A stretch of 64,000 nucleotides of DNA. It comes from Ceratodon purpureus (lineage: Eukaryota > Streptophyta > Bryopsida > Pseudoditrichales > Ditrichaceae). Position 1 is the stretch's first letter; each line of letters begins with the position of its first letter. The stretch lies in contig CM026431.1 in NCBI GenBank assembly GCA_014871385.1, positions 10,379,729 to 10,443,728 of the forward strand. Direction: 5' to 3'. The translations under genes and the position numbers were made by a program. Positions 10,426 through 21,497 of the stretch are shown piece by piece. The notes beneath the pieces are model-generated. The model saw nothing but the letters and a program-made list of their open reading frames with translations, had not been told where the DNA came from and did no database searches.

Positions 10426-12569
10426 TCACATTATTTCTTGAGTCATTTGCGATTACATGAACGAGTAAATTTTGCTTAAACCCTCACTACAGAAACCCTG
10501 GCGCATTAGCAAGAGAATTTCACGTGCGGAGGGTGATTTTTCCTCTGGAAACGCCATTTATTTTGGGATCATTAGAAGAAATATTGGCCCATGTTGGCCA
10601 CACCTGGTTTGCAGACTCTACTTTGTGCAACACTCTTGGGGTTTTCAAGCTTCTTAAAGGAATTTCTAGATCTTTGTAGAAACACTTGGTTGCAGTTCCT
10701 ACGGTCACTGTTCACTCACTTTTTTTGAGGTCAGCGCAAGCTTGGTCTATCATCTCATTTATTTCCATCAAAGGGTAATTGTGCTTTTCGTGTGCCAGCA
10801 TCCTAAGTCTGACGATCACCGTGCCCAGTTTTCAACGCTTCCATTAAGAATTGACGTTCATTATTCACTGCAAGCGACACTAATGTATAAATATTCTTAC
10901 CATTTGTTGTGGAAATCTTATCATACCTTACCAGGTCTATTCCATATACATTCCGTTGTAGAAATCGACCAGGTTTTTCCCCTAACGAGACTTCTCAGAA
11001 AAACCTTCTTTCGACACTGTTCAATGGTCACCGTCACATGAAACCCGAGGTCACTGAACAAGTGTCCAGTGACCTCGAACACTGTCCAGCGGTCACCGTC
11101 ATATTTACGAAACCAACAGGCTTTCTCCGCTTGACACCGAAACTCACTCCTCGACACATCACTAGAGTCTGCCGATCCTAATCCACAAAATCTCTCTCGC
11201 ATCAGGATTACTATTCACCACATCTCTAGAACCGCTTCTACTCACCGGGATGATATACAACAAGTCACTATACGGTACAATGCTTGGAAACAAATATCAG
11301 CAGCATAATTCCGGAATCTCATCTCATGAAGAAAGCACACTGCAAGGATATGGCACCAGATCTGACATGTTCACCTGATCTGGTGCAGGCATCAGAAGGA
11401 TGGATACCGTATGTAGAGCGATTCAAGTGCATTCTTCACGAAGAGGTAACCAAATATAACAAGCAACCTTCTCACGTGTTTCGTGCAAACTGCAAAGCCC
11501 TCAACTTCCGGAAACAAAAGTTGAAGTAAAGTTAGTAAACCTTCTTGTGTCGGTGCTCAAAAACTCTCCTTCAAGGTAGAAAATAACGGAGCAATCAATC
11601 TCTCACTACACCTGAGATACCGGAAAGGGAAAAGGGAGGGGTCAGAGAACAGTAACAAGGGGCGTGGATGAAGGAGCATTAATCATGCATTGCAGAGTAC
11701 TTATCATTCAGAAACACATCATTAAAAATGACATAATTAAACACCACACAAGTCAAGGACAGTGAGCATTTGAAAGGAGCCTGACAAACCTTGAAATAGA
11801 ATCCTGGAGCAATCTGATTTTATGAAGGACTGCATCATTGCAGCAACAGGTTGCTGGATCTAGAATTCTAGGGCTGCAATTGCTTCAATGCCTCTCCTCC
11901 ATCGCCGCCTTCCCACTCCAACTCTTCACCTGCTTCAACGTCTCTGCAAGCCCAGATCCTGTGTAGTTTCCTTGTGTGTATAAGTCTACAGTCCGTTGTG
12001 TAGTCCATCTCTTGCAACAGGAGTTGCTTTGTTTGCACACAGATAGAGAAGAATCCATCCCGGACTTACTGCCCACGTTCCACTTCCTGCCTTGTTCGTT
12101 TTTTATATTGACTTGTATGGTTAAGGCAATTTTGTTGTATGGCTTAGTTGATGAATTCCAACAGACCATAGGAGGAGATTCCGATTGCTCATGGACGACA
12201 GAAGAGGTCTGACTTTGATGAGCACAATCTGAAGCTAGTCTCCAGGGTTAGAGGGAGAGTGGTATCTGTTTTTCAGCGGGTGGGGTTATGATATGGATGT
12301 TTTCTACTACATGGAGGAAGTGTTTGGTTGAATTTCGAATGAGTCTAGACGAGGAGGTGACCGAGCTGCTGGTTTGATCGGAAGGTTATTGGGGACGATC
12401 ATCTAGGTGAATTCAGAGGTTGGCCTTTTCTGACATGTGTTAGCTTTCGACATGCACCGTTATGTCCTTTTCCTCTTCTGAAGGTTGGCTATGTCTACAA
12501 AGATTGTCAGTTACGGAGCAATTGTGGTACGTTTGTGTAACGGTTTAGGGTTTTGGAGTTGGCGTGTAG
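10426..12569. other. Spacer with a local palindrome
   Basis: No gene recognised over about 2.1 kb; short open frames here lack splice context and family resemblance. At 11046-11077 there is a perfect 11-bp inverted repeat, CGAGGTCACTG and CAGTGACCTCG, with a 10-base loop. It lies between two direct copies of ACACTGT(T/C)CA(A/G)(T/C)GGTCACCGTCA at about 11014 and 11079. Confidence 0.5.
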
Positions 12570-13346
12570 ATGATGGAAACTGCATATCACCTGGATCATG
12601 CAATGCTACACTCGAGGAACCGGGGGAAGTGCACAAGGATTCACGCCAACTTGGGTCGTGGCGTTGACGGATGCCAGCTTTTCGATGGTGAGAACCCTAA
12701 CGATATGCACTGCGGAGCTTGTGGTTGCCACATGGAGTTTCATGTGAAACTCAACGTGGGCTCGCAGTATGATCTGCTCAGCGAAGGGGTCATAGATTTG
12801 GATCCAGGCTCCAAACGGTACAAGAGGAGTCCGCGGGCTAATTCTCCTGCCGAATCGGTTGGGGACAATCTGGATGCACCTGGCTTGGAGGCCAATAGTG
12901 GGTTCAACCCTGATCAGGATGATTTTATAAGGATTTTTGGGTGTAGCAAGCTGGATGACAAGCCCGCCTCATTGCCAACGGCCATCAGATCGGAGAGAGA
13001 TGACAAGATCAACCGTAGCAATTACACAAGAACACCCCTCTACTTCAAGCTGTGTTCCAAATTGAAGCTTATCCAGGAAGAGTACCCAGAAGACATTCAT
13101 GGAAAATTTTCCATAGTGTATGATGACGATTACGGATACAGGGTGTACTGTGGGGGGTGTGATAAGCGCTATGGACTTGTCAAGCCTGGATTCAGCCTTG
13201 GGAATTTCGAACGAGGTCATCTAGCATGTAAGAGGCACAAGGATCTTCGTGGCTCCGATAGAAGAATCAAAGTGCAAAAATCTGTGAAGGAATTCTTGCA
13301 GCAGGCAGAGGCTAAAAATGTGCTCAAGACTTTGCATTGCAGGTGA
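12570..13346 (+). CDS. ZF-HD/MIF-like zinc-motif protein with a second Cys/His motif
   Basis: A single open frame of 258 residues; a stop lies directly before the first ATG, though an upstream exon joined at that TAG is possible. Residues 21-58 show C21-x3-H25, DGC at 33-35, C48-x2-C51-x-C53-H54-x3-H58, the ligand spacing of the ZF-HD dimerisation (MIF) zinc finger; the DGC and CGACGCH segments match the family strongly. No homeodomain follows. The middle (about 70-150) is polar and probably disordered. The C-terminal half has VYCGGC followed by FSLGNFERGHLACKRH, a CxxC plus His/Cys/His arrangement like a C2H2 or BED-type finger. A DNA-binding or adaptor role is inferred; I do not recognise the full-length family. 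Confidence 0.72.
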   Translation: MMETAYHLDHAMLHSRNRGKCTRIHANLGRGVDGCQLFDGENPNDMHCGACGCHMEFHVKLNVGSQYDLLSEGVIDLDPGSKRYKRSPRANSPAESVGDNLDAPGLEANSGFNPDQDDFIRIFGCSKLDDKPASLPTAIRSERDDKINRSNYTRTPLYFKLCSKLKLIQEEYPEDIHGKFSIVYDDDYGYRVYCGGCDKRYGLVKPGFSLGNFERGHLACKRHKDLRGSDRRIKVQKSVKEFLQQAEAKNVLKTLHCR

Positions 13347-16300
13347 CCTTATGGCATGATAGCATGGTGAGCTATTGATTACATATGGTACTGTGTCAAT
13401 TGCTTAGATTCAACATTGAAGTGTCTCTCTAGTCTACAACTGATTTTACACTTTCCAAGTCCTCTGATGAGGAAGCGTCTTAAAATGTTCAGCTCTTTGG
13501 AGACTTGGAAGGTGTGAAGCTCACTGTGCTGTACCCACTTACGAAGTCCAAGGTTTTGATAGGAAAAAATATTATATTTTACAATTGAAGGATAGTTTTT
13601 TAATATGTTAATTGTAGAAAGGCATCATGCACTGTAGAACTTTTGGTTCCTGATGGAACACTTTCGGAAGAGGGGTCGTACAGACATCAAGGGTGCAACG
13701 GAGGACATTTGCTGGAGCCAGTAATGGATACGCAGCAACAGAGTGGAGTTTTTTTAGTTCCTTGTGCTGTCACAACCAAAAGGTTAGAGCAATTTTTTGC
13801 AAGGAGCTTCAAAGTTTAAGGTACCTAAATGCTTTGCATTAGCATTAGACATGGACGTGCCTTGCCAATTTTCTCTTTGCGGCCTCTCAGGCTTCTTTAG
13901 ATCAAGGATTTTGTTGCTTATTTTTTTCTTTTTAATGGACTGCTCTGCTGCTACTGTGGCCATTGCTTAGGACTTTCGACCCCTGCTACTGGTGGCTATT
14001 ATTGTACATATTTTACTCCCTCGAAAGTTAACAATTCTATACTACAACATATTCATGTGAATTCATTGTTAAAGGTTTTACTTTCCCTTCACAAAAAAAC
14101 CAGTGGGTTTTGTGTAGTGTATGAAATCTTCTACCTCTTTTTCAGAGTTTATTTCTTCATATCTCACTTTGTCTACTTCCATTGAGCAGTTTGTATTTTG
14201 GTATAGCTAACTTGAAAGGACAGTACTCATCATTTGTTTTTCTGCATTTCCGTTGAACCACTTCCCGATGACCGTCTCAAGATAAGCTCATGGTGATGGT
14301 AGTGCTATTTTACAGCCCTTACACAATCTGTCACTTGCCACAAATTGCACTTCTACATGTCTTACATAAATCATAACATTTTGTGAAATTTTAACTCATG
14401 TGTCTTCTCGGTGTCGCTTCATGATTAAAGCTTGACGAGCTGTGAAGGAGAAAACCAAAGGTCCATATGTTCCCTACTGCAGGAAACCAACTATCTAGCT
14501 GCAGAACGAAGCTGCCATTATGTACTGATGAGATCAACGCTTCTTAAGAGCACCCATCTTATGAACAAAGGTAGTTGAAAAGTTTGAAGATGGACAATTG
14601 AAATATACGATTCAGAGCCGAATCTGTTGATCGTTGGTGTTACATCAGTAGCAACTTGAACTTCTCACTGTCTAAACAATAAGCCTATGGGACTACTGAT
14701 AGAAATACTGTCCTGTACATACTTAGCAGTTTGCTAATTTCTTGATACGAAAGTTAATCAGCTATGGCGTGCTCGGGAAAACTGAAGCATCTGCAGTTGT
14801 GTCTGATGCAAGCCTTTTGGTAGCCAGAGCACATGCACCAGCTGCAAACGCTCACGACATTCGAAAAGAGCAGCACTGCAACGTAAATTCATACCTTCGA
14901 TCCGAAACAACTTGCTGAAAGCCAGTGTTGCAGAATGGTTAAGCAAATTGCAAATCGTGTTAGAGAAAGAAAATTTTCCGACAGATGAGATTTGTAAAAC
15001 ACTCGTAAAACAATAAGAGTCATGAATGCAGTGCAAAAGTTGAATTATAGGGAGTTGAGAATGTTATGTGGGACAAACTCTGTCAATGGAAGCGACTATA
15101 TGGAATTACGGTGGAGTAGAAGAGACTCTCCTGCAAGCTGTTCAGAAACAAGGCCGAGCTTAAACGTGAGCTCCTGTGCAAGGGTGCACAATGTCGACAA
15201 TGACACTCTAATTCAGGTTTACTGATGAAAACTGTGAAAAGGAGTATTACTCATGAGGATTAGGAGTATTACTTCATTTTCTTGTAGAGAATTTTTTTTT
15301 ACAAAAAACAAAGTAAATATCATTGTACAATCTTGAAAGTGGAAAGTTTGTCAAATTGTTGAGTGACTCATCTAAAACACTTGATAGATCTTAAATTAAT
15401 AATGGGTTGATTCAATATTCTATCTGAAATAGACAAAAAGCAAGAAGCCTATTGGTTGGTCGACTGTAGAAGGTCATACCTAAGTCCATTTCAATGGTAG
15501 TCTAGTGTGCCGCTAAATAATAGTTTATGATTTATGGTATTTCAACATTAATCCATTGTAATGCAGGTGCATCCAACAAGTGAAATTAGTCGAGTACCAA
15601 GGACACAATTTTGTCTTAAAACTCTTGATCTTCTCATCATCAAACTCTTAGCCTTCATGGCCCTCTTCAACAAGCTAGGTGCTTATGATTAGATTTCATG
15701 ATTTTCTTTGGATTTTAAAACATAATTACTTTATAATCTATGAAGCTTTAAGAATTCAAATTAGATCCACATAGTCTACACCAAGTTTATTACAAAATAG
15801 TATACTATTAGTTGAGATTTCATATTTCACTTTTGTTGCACAACCTTACTCCACATTGTTCATAATGGGATGATGGGCTTTTTGATTCTCTTGCAAATCA
15901 AAATCTATGATCTTGCCCTAAACTTTAAATCATGCCATGAGGACTCATACACTCAGATGTCATAATGAGTAGGGTTTTGTTTATGGTGGTAATTAGGACT
16001 GTGGAACCAATTAGGACTATGGTGCTTTCCACCCCTTTGTTTGCTAACTTCACCTCATTAGGTTCAAAAACTCCATCTTGAGGCTCTCAAAATATTCCAA
16101 AAAACTTAATTTTTGTTAAATTACTTTTTGTTGTTGTTCGATCTTTTCTTCTAATCTCATTTTTTTCTTCTTCAAGCTCTTCTTTTCCTTATTCAAATTC
16201 ATGTTGTTGGTGCTTGACATAAGTCTATTTCTTCAAGTTCTTGGCATTTGTGCATAGTCTTGTAGCTAAGTAGTTGTTCCTTGAGGGTTTGTATATTGTA

Positions 16301-17462
16301 AACGACACTTCTTCCTCTCAATTTCCTCCAATGTGTAAACTTAAATGAATAAGGATAGATATTATTAGTCTCCAATTGTTGGTTGTGAAAAGTTAGAGTT
16401 TCATATTAATTATCAATGTGAGAATAGAGTTGTGTAATATCTTAGATCATTATCTATTTATGTTGGATTGTGCATTATCTTTCATTTTGTATGGTTTATG
16501 GATGTGTTATGTATTTTGTAGTTTGAAGGTGATTTGTGTTGTTTGTATCCAAGAATGCTAACTTGCGTAGAACTAAGGAGGAATCCATGTCAAAAGAATT
16601 TTGGTCTTTGTGAAAGATATGTGCATGTCAATGTGCAAGCAACCATGTTTCCATGTTGTTATGATGTGCACGGCTTCATACTTTTAGTGGTTTGTGATAG
16701 TTTTATATGTCTTGAGTTTGTAGGTGTTATGTGTGTGGAACTCTCGTGGCAATTTTTGTGTTACATTGATGATGCCAGCATTAGACACAGGAGGTGTTTG
16801 AACTCATTAGAGATGCTGTAAAGAAGCCTGTCGAAGGTGTCTATCTTGACATGCCAAGCTCAAACCAAAAAAATTACATAATTTAAAAAAAAATTACAGC
16901 AGAGAGAAATGAAATGAAATGAAATCACTTTTCATGGTTACTGTGAAAGTCTGAAAATGAAAAGTTGGTCTGCTAACCTGGGTGATGAGTAACATTCAAA
17001 GGTGCACTCATGAGTCAAACAAAAATTCCACACTTGAGTGAACCGGACTGGGAGCCCTCAAACATGGCCAGTGTACAACTTCCACTATTGTAGTAGTGTG
17101 CGGAGGAATTTGATGATTTTGCATGAGCTTGCTTGGAGCAGCAGAAGCGGATCACAGCACTTGAGTGTATCCTGATTACAAGCTAGTGTGGATTGCAACA
17201 TTTTAAGTTGCAACTCAATTGTACAGCGCAGTAACTCTCAATGATTCGAATCAATGTAAAATTCTGCATGAGGAGAATGTCAAGTTGCAATGCATGTGCC
17301 GTCGTTGGCTAACAACTCATCCGAATCTAATACAGCACCTGTGACAAACCAAATACTGTACCTGTTCACTTATACCTCATACAAAGGAAAAAACCTTTGA
17401 ATGATCATGTATACTGAGCCAAAGACCTTGCCATCATCATAACTGATCAATTTTTCTTATGA
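13347..17462. other. Long AT-rich spacer
   Basis: About 4.1 kb between the zinc-finger gene and the PEPC stop codon. The first few hundred bases are probably the 3' UTR of the former and the last hundred that of the latter. Open frames near 14.8, 15.0 and 16.5 kb resemble nothing I know and lack splice or start context. The 15.2-16.5 kb part is strongly AT-rich. No tRNA, inverted repeat or satellite seen. Confidence 0.45.
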
Positions 17463-20400
17463 CTAGCCGGTGTTGCGCATGCCAGCCGCTATTCCGTTGA
17501 TGGTAATCAGTAGAGCGTCTCTGAGCTTCATATTCGATACATCCTGACGCAGGCGACGGAGAATCTCCACCTGAAGAAAACCGTGAGTTACCAGTGTTCA
17601 GCATTGGTCCACAGCAAAGAGACTCTTGCACGATGTTCATATATATGAATGCACACGATCAGCCATATTGGAAGGTATAAGAAAAGTAATGGTGAATCGA
17701 GCATTCATTTGAATGTTTCATTGAATCCTAGAGCCAGTCTAAAAAAGATGATTGACAGGGAGACCTAAAAAGCATCATAAAATTTACATGAGATCTTACC
17801 TGAAGCATGTTGATGGGGTCAAGATATGCCAACCGACTCTCAATTAGTCTCTGCAGGGTCTTGTTATTCTCCGAGAGCTTCTGGTGGCCGCTCACATCCA
17901 GGACAGTTGTTTGGGTCGTATGAAACTCTGCTCGAAGCTCTTCACCGAGCTGCTGCCTCGATAGTGACACCAAGACCTCATCATAGTGTTTGGCGATTGG
18001 AATGTCAGCCTTGGCAAGAACCATTTCAATTAGATCGATGGTCGACTGGAAAAATGGCCACTCTCTGTACATGGCTTGTAGTTCTTCCTTATGTCCACGC
18101 GCAAATGCAGCCTCAAGTCCTTTACCTACTCCAAGCCAAGCCGGAAGTACAAGCCGTGTCTGCGTCCAAGCGAAGATCCATGGAATGGCTCGCAGCTGGG
18201 ATATCCCACCGGTTTTTTTTCGTCGAGTTGGACGGCTGCCAATGTTGAGGTTTCCAAGTTCGGCTTCAGGTGTGGCCTCATGAAAATATTCCAAGAACTC
18301 AGGGTTTTGAAATACAATGTCACGATAGTGCTTACAACAATTTTCAGAAATTTCATCCATAATGTTGCGCCAACTAGTGGATCTCGGAGGATCAGGTGGA
18401 TGCAAGGTGGCCAACAAAACGGCAGTGGAATATATCTCAAGCTGTCGGACAGCAGTTTGAGACAAACCAAACTTTGCTTGGATCATTTCTCCTTGTTCAG
18501 TGACCCTCAGTGTACCCATCACAGAGCCAGGAGGTTGTGATTGGATAGCCAGGTACGTAGGACCACCGCCTCGACCAACACTGCCTCCCCGGCCATGGAA
18601 CAACGTGATTTTGATGCCAAATTCCTTGCAAGCTTCAACAACATCCTCCTGTGCTTTATACAACTCCCAAGCTGCAGTGAATCTACCTGCGTCTTTACCA
18701 GAGTCAGAATATCCAAGCATCACCTCTTGATGACCTTGATGGTTAGCAATTAAGTGTTCCCGATACCAATCAATTTTCAGCAGCTTGCGGATAACGGTCC
18801 CCGCTACTTGCAGATCTTGAACAGTTTCAAACAACGGCACAACACGCAGTGTTTCACCAGTGCATGTCTTGCCAAGTTCTCCACCCACCACAAGGCAAGC
18901 CTCTTTTTGTAGTAGCTCCACTGCAAGAACGTCACTTGCCTCAGAAGCCATGGAAATGACATATGCTCCTAGTGAGTTGGTCCCCAACTCTGCCGTTACA
19001 CGGAATGTGTTAAGTACTTCTCGAACTTCAGGTTTCACCGCAATTGTTGGTGGAACCAAAGGTCGCCTTCCCTTGAGTTCGGTGGTGAGAAACTTAAGTT
19101 TTTTCTCCTCATCCCATTGACTATATGTTCCAATTTCCAACCAACCAGTGATAGCATCCAATGCTTCTGTGTGTCGATCGGCTTCTTGTCGCACATCAAG
19201 CTTCATGAGTGTCATTCCAAAAGTAGCCACTCTGTAAGAAACATTGAACAGTTTAAACATAACTCCTTGTGTACATCATAAACAATTCAACTTTCTTGGG
19301 GTTGCTTACAAAAGGGATAAGATTCAAGACTCAATGCTCGTAGACTATATATATTAATTACAACAAACAGGAAAAATCAAATCAACAAAGAGAGTATTTG
19401 GTGGTTTATAGTAAGCAAACATATAGATATGTTACAGCTTGAAATCCTGAGAAAAAAAATTGGAGAGCCGGAAGGCCGAATGCAATTCATATAGCATAGC
19501 AATATCCTAAAACGTCGTATACACAGACTCATTCAAATCAAGAAAGAAGCCTTGTCAATTCACCTGCGAATCAAGTCCGTAAGTCGTCCGTCTGCAAGTA
19601 TTTCTGAGCGACAGGATTGCATTGATTCATGACACAACAGAAGCGGTTCAAGAAGCTGTTCGCCAGTTTCGTAATAGTCGTTTGGATCATAATCGCATGG
19701 AGAGCCCTCGAGCATCTCCTCCATCCTCCGCCGAGTATTGACCAGCTTTTGTCGGACATGGCCAAGTACTACTCTGTAGGGAGCAATGTCAGGCCGACCT
19801 ATCATGCTTGGGTTTAGTAGCTTGTCCATGCTAGACTTGTTGAGGTTTGACTCAAGTAAAGTCTTCTTCCTGAAGGAGCCTGACTTGGAGAGTCCTCCCA
19901 CAACAGCTGCTGCAACAGCTAGCGTAGACGCTTGAGTTGGTGTTACTGGAGTACCATAACCATCTGCAACCTGCGGCGAGTCTGCCATGTCTTTGAGATT
20001 GAACAACCCAGTATGCTCTGCTCCTTTGGATGCTGTAGGTGAGCCTTCTTTCGAATGCATGGCCGAACTTGGGGCCGTGTTTACGCTGGACGTACTCTGC
20101 AAACCAACATTGATGGAGCTAAGCTTTCCTCTCAGATGAATGGTCACATTTATCAACAATGACTGTAGACGCGAGTGCACACGCACAAGTAAGATTCACA
20201 TACATATGATGTACTTATCTATATTGGAAGATCGCAAGCATTTTAAAGATAATATGACAGAATCGCCTCAACAACTTGAGCATAACAAGATACATACACC
20301 TACACATGGAGTCAGAATTGGCACCTGAAAAGTCGACAGCATATCAATGTCGTCTTTCACTGGAAGTTCCAATATCGGCATTTCAGATTCACCGTCTGCA

Positions 20401-21497
20401 CCCGTAAAGGCAGGCATGTCTGCCCCAACAGGAAGGTGTGTAGGCAAAGTCGGGCCATGATATTCAGAATACTTATCTCGTGGTTTCCAGCTGATATGAT
20501 GATGTTCTTCATGGTCATGCTCTTTAGATATGATACTGTAGGCATAATCCGCAAGTTTCTGACTACAATTCATCATTGACAGCTCAAATCGCAGCCCATC
20601 GATTTCCCGAAGATACAAATCAGCAGCAATCCATCTGGCCAGAAAGCAAACATCGCGAGTCACCTTGGCAGTGACATTCGGGTTCCCATCTCGGTCGCCG
20701 CCGATCCATGATCCAAACTTGATGGGAGTGGCTGTCAGAGGAAGAGGCTTCCCAGTGTGTCTCTTCAAAGCATTGCTGACTCGACGAAGGTACTGAGGAA
20801 CAGCCTTCCACAGAGTCTGTTCAACAATGTGAAGTCCTCCACGAGCTTCATCGACAGGGGTTGGTTTCCGCCGTCTTATCTCATCTGTTTGCCACAAGGA
20901 AGTGATCTCTCTCACCAAGTCTTCGATGAGCTGATCCTTATCCTCATGTGTCAAATCCCCTCGATCATTTCTGTCGAGCAGATGCGCAATGCGGAGATGC
21001 TTGTACTGGAGTGTCCGCCGATTGATCTGAGTTGGATGGGCAGTGAGCACGATCTCGACCTTCTGCTGGCACACTGCGTTGTACACTTCCTCCTGCGAGT
21101 ACCCACTTTGTATCAGCCTATTGAACACATCGTCGCATGACTTGGAGACATGGCCAGCAATCTTGGTTCTGCGGACCCGGTGGTGTGTCTCTGCAATGCC
21201 CATCAGATTCAGATAATGGCTGAAAGCACGCGCAAGAGGAACCGCCTCGTCAAGGTCCATTGCTGTCAGTTCCTTCTCAAGCTGCTTGGAGAGCCATTTC
21301 GCTGCATGGTCCACCCCCGCCATGCGCATGTTACATGCACTCTGTGCCAGCAGCCGCACTCTGTCCACCTTGTCCGTGAACCCCTGACCCACCTCCCGTT
21401 GCAAGCAATCGTTGAGGAGGTTCCCAAGCAAGTGACAATCGTCATCGAAGGCTTGAAACGATATCTCCTCCGCAATGTCGTCTGTAGTGTCCGTCAT
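17463..21497 (-). CDS. PPC4: Bacterial-type phosphoenolpyruvate carboxylase (BTPC)
   Basis: Four exons (20325-21497, 19564-20162, 17800-19231, 17463-17570), all in phase, give 1103 residues. PEPC carboxylates PEP to oxaloacetate in the cytosol. Catalytic motifs are LTAHPTQ (His about 154), [13 protein letters not shown] (about 762-774), [12 protein letters not shown] (about 802) and [13 protein letters not shown]. Two features mark the bacterial type: the C-terminus is GMRNTG rather than QNTG, and the N-terminus [17 protein letters not shown] lacks the phosphorylated Ser motif of plant-type enzymes and matches Arabidopsis PPC4 as I recall it. Between about 330 and 490 is a low-complexity Ser/Thr/Gly-rich insert, the region through which BTPC is known to bind plant-type PEPC in class-2 complexes. 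An in-frame ATG 18 bases upstream exists; I prefer 21497 from the family start. Confidence 0.95.

Noticed and set aside
15240-16530. Degraded retroelement
   Set aside because: Only a vague once-coding feel in AT-rich sequence; no terminal repeats or recognisable domain, so not reported as a feature.
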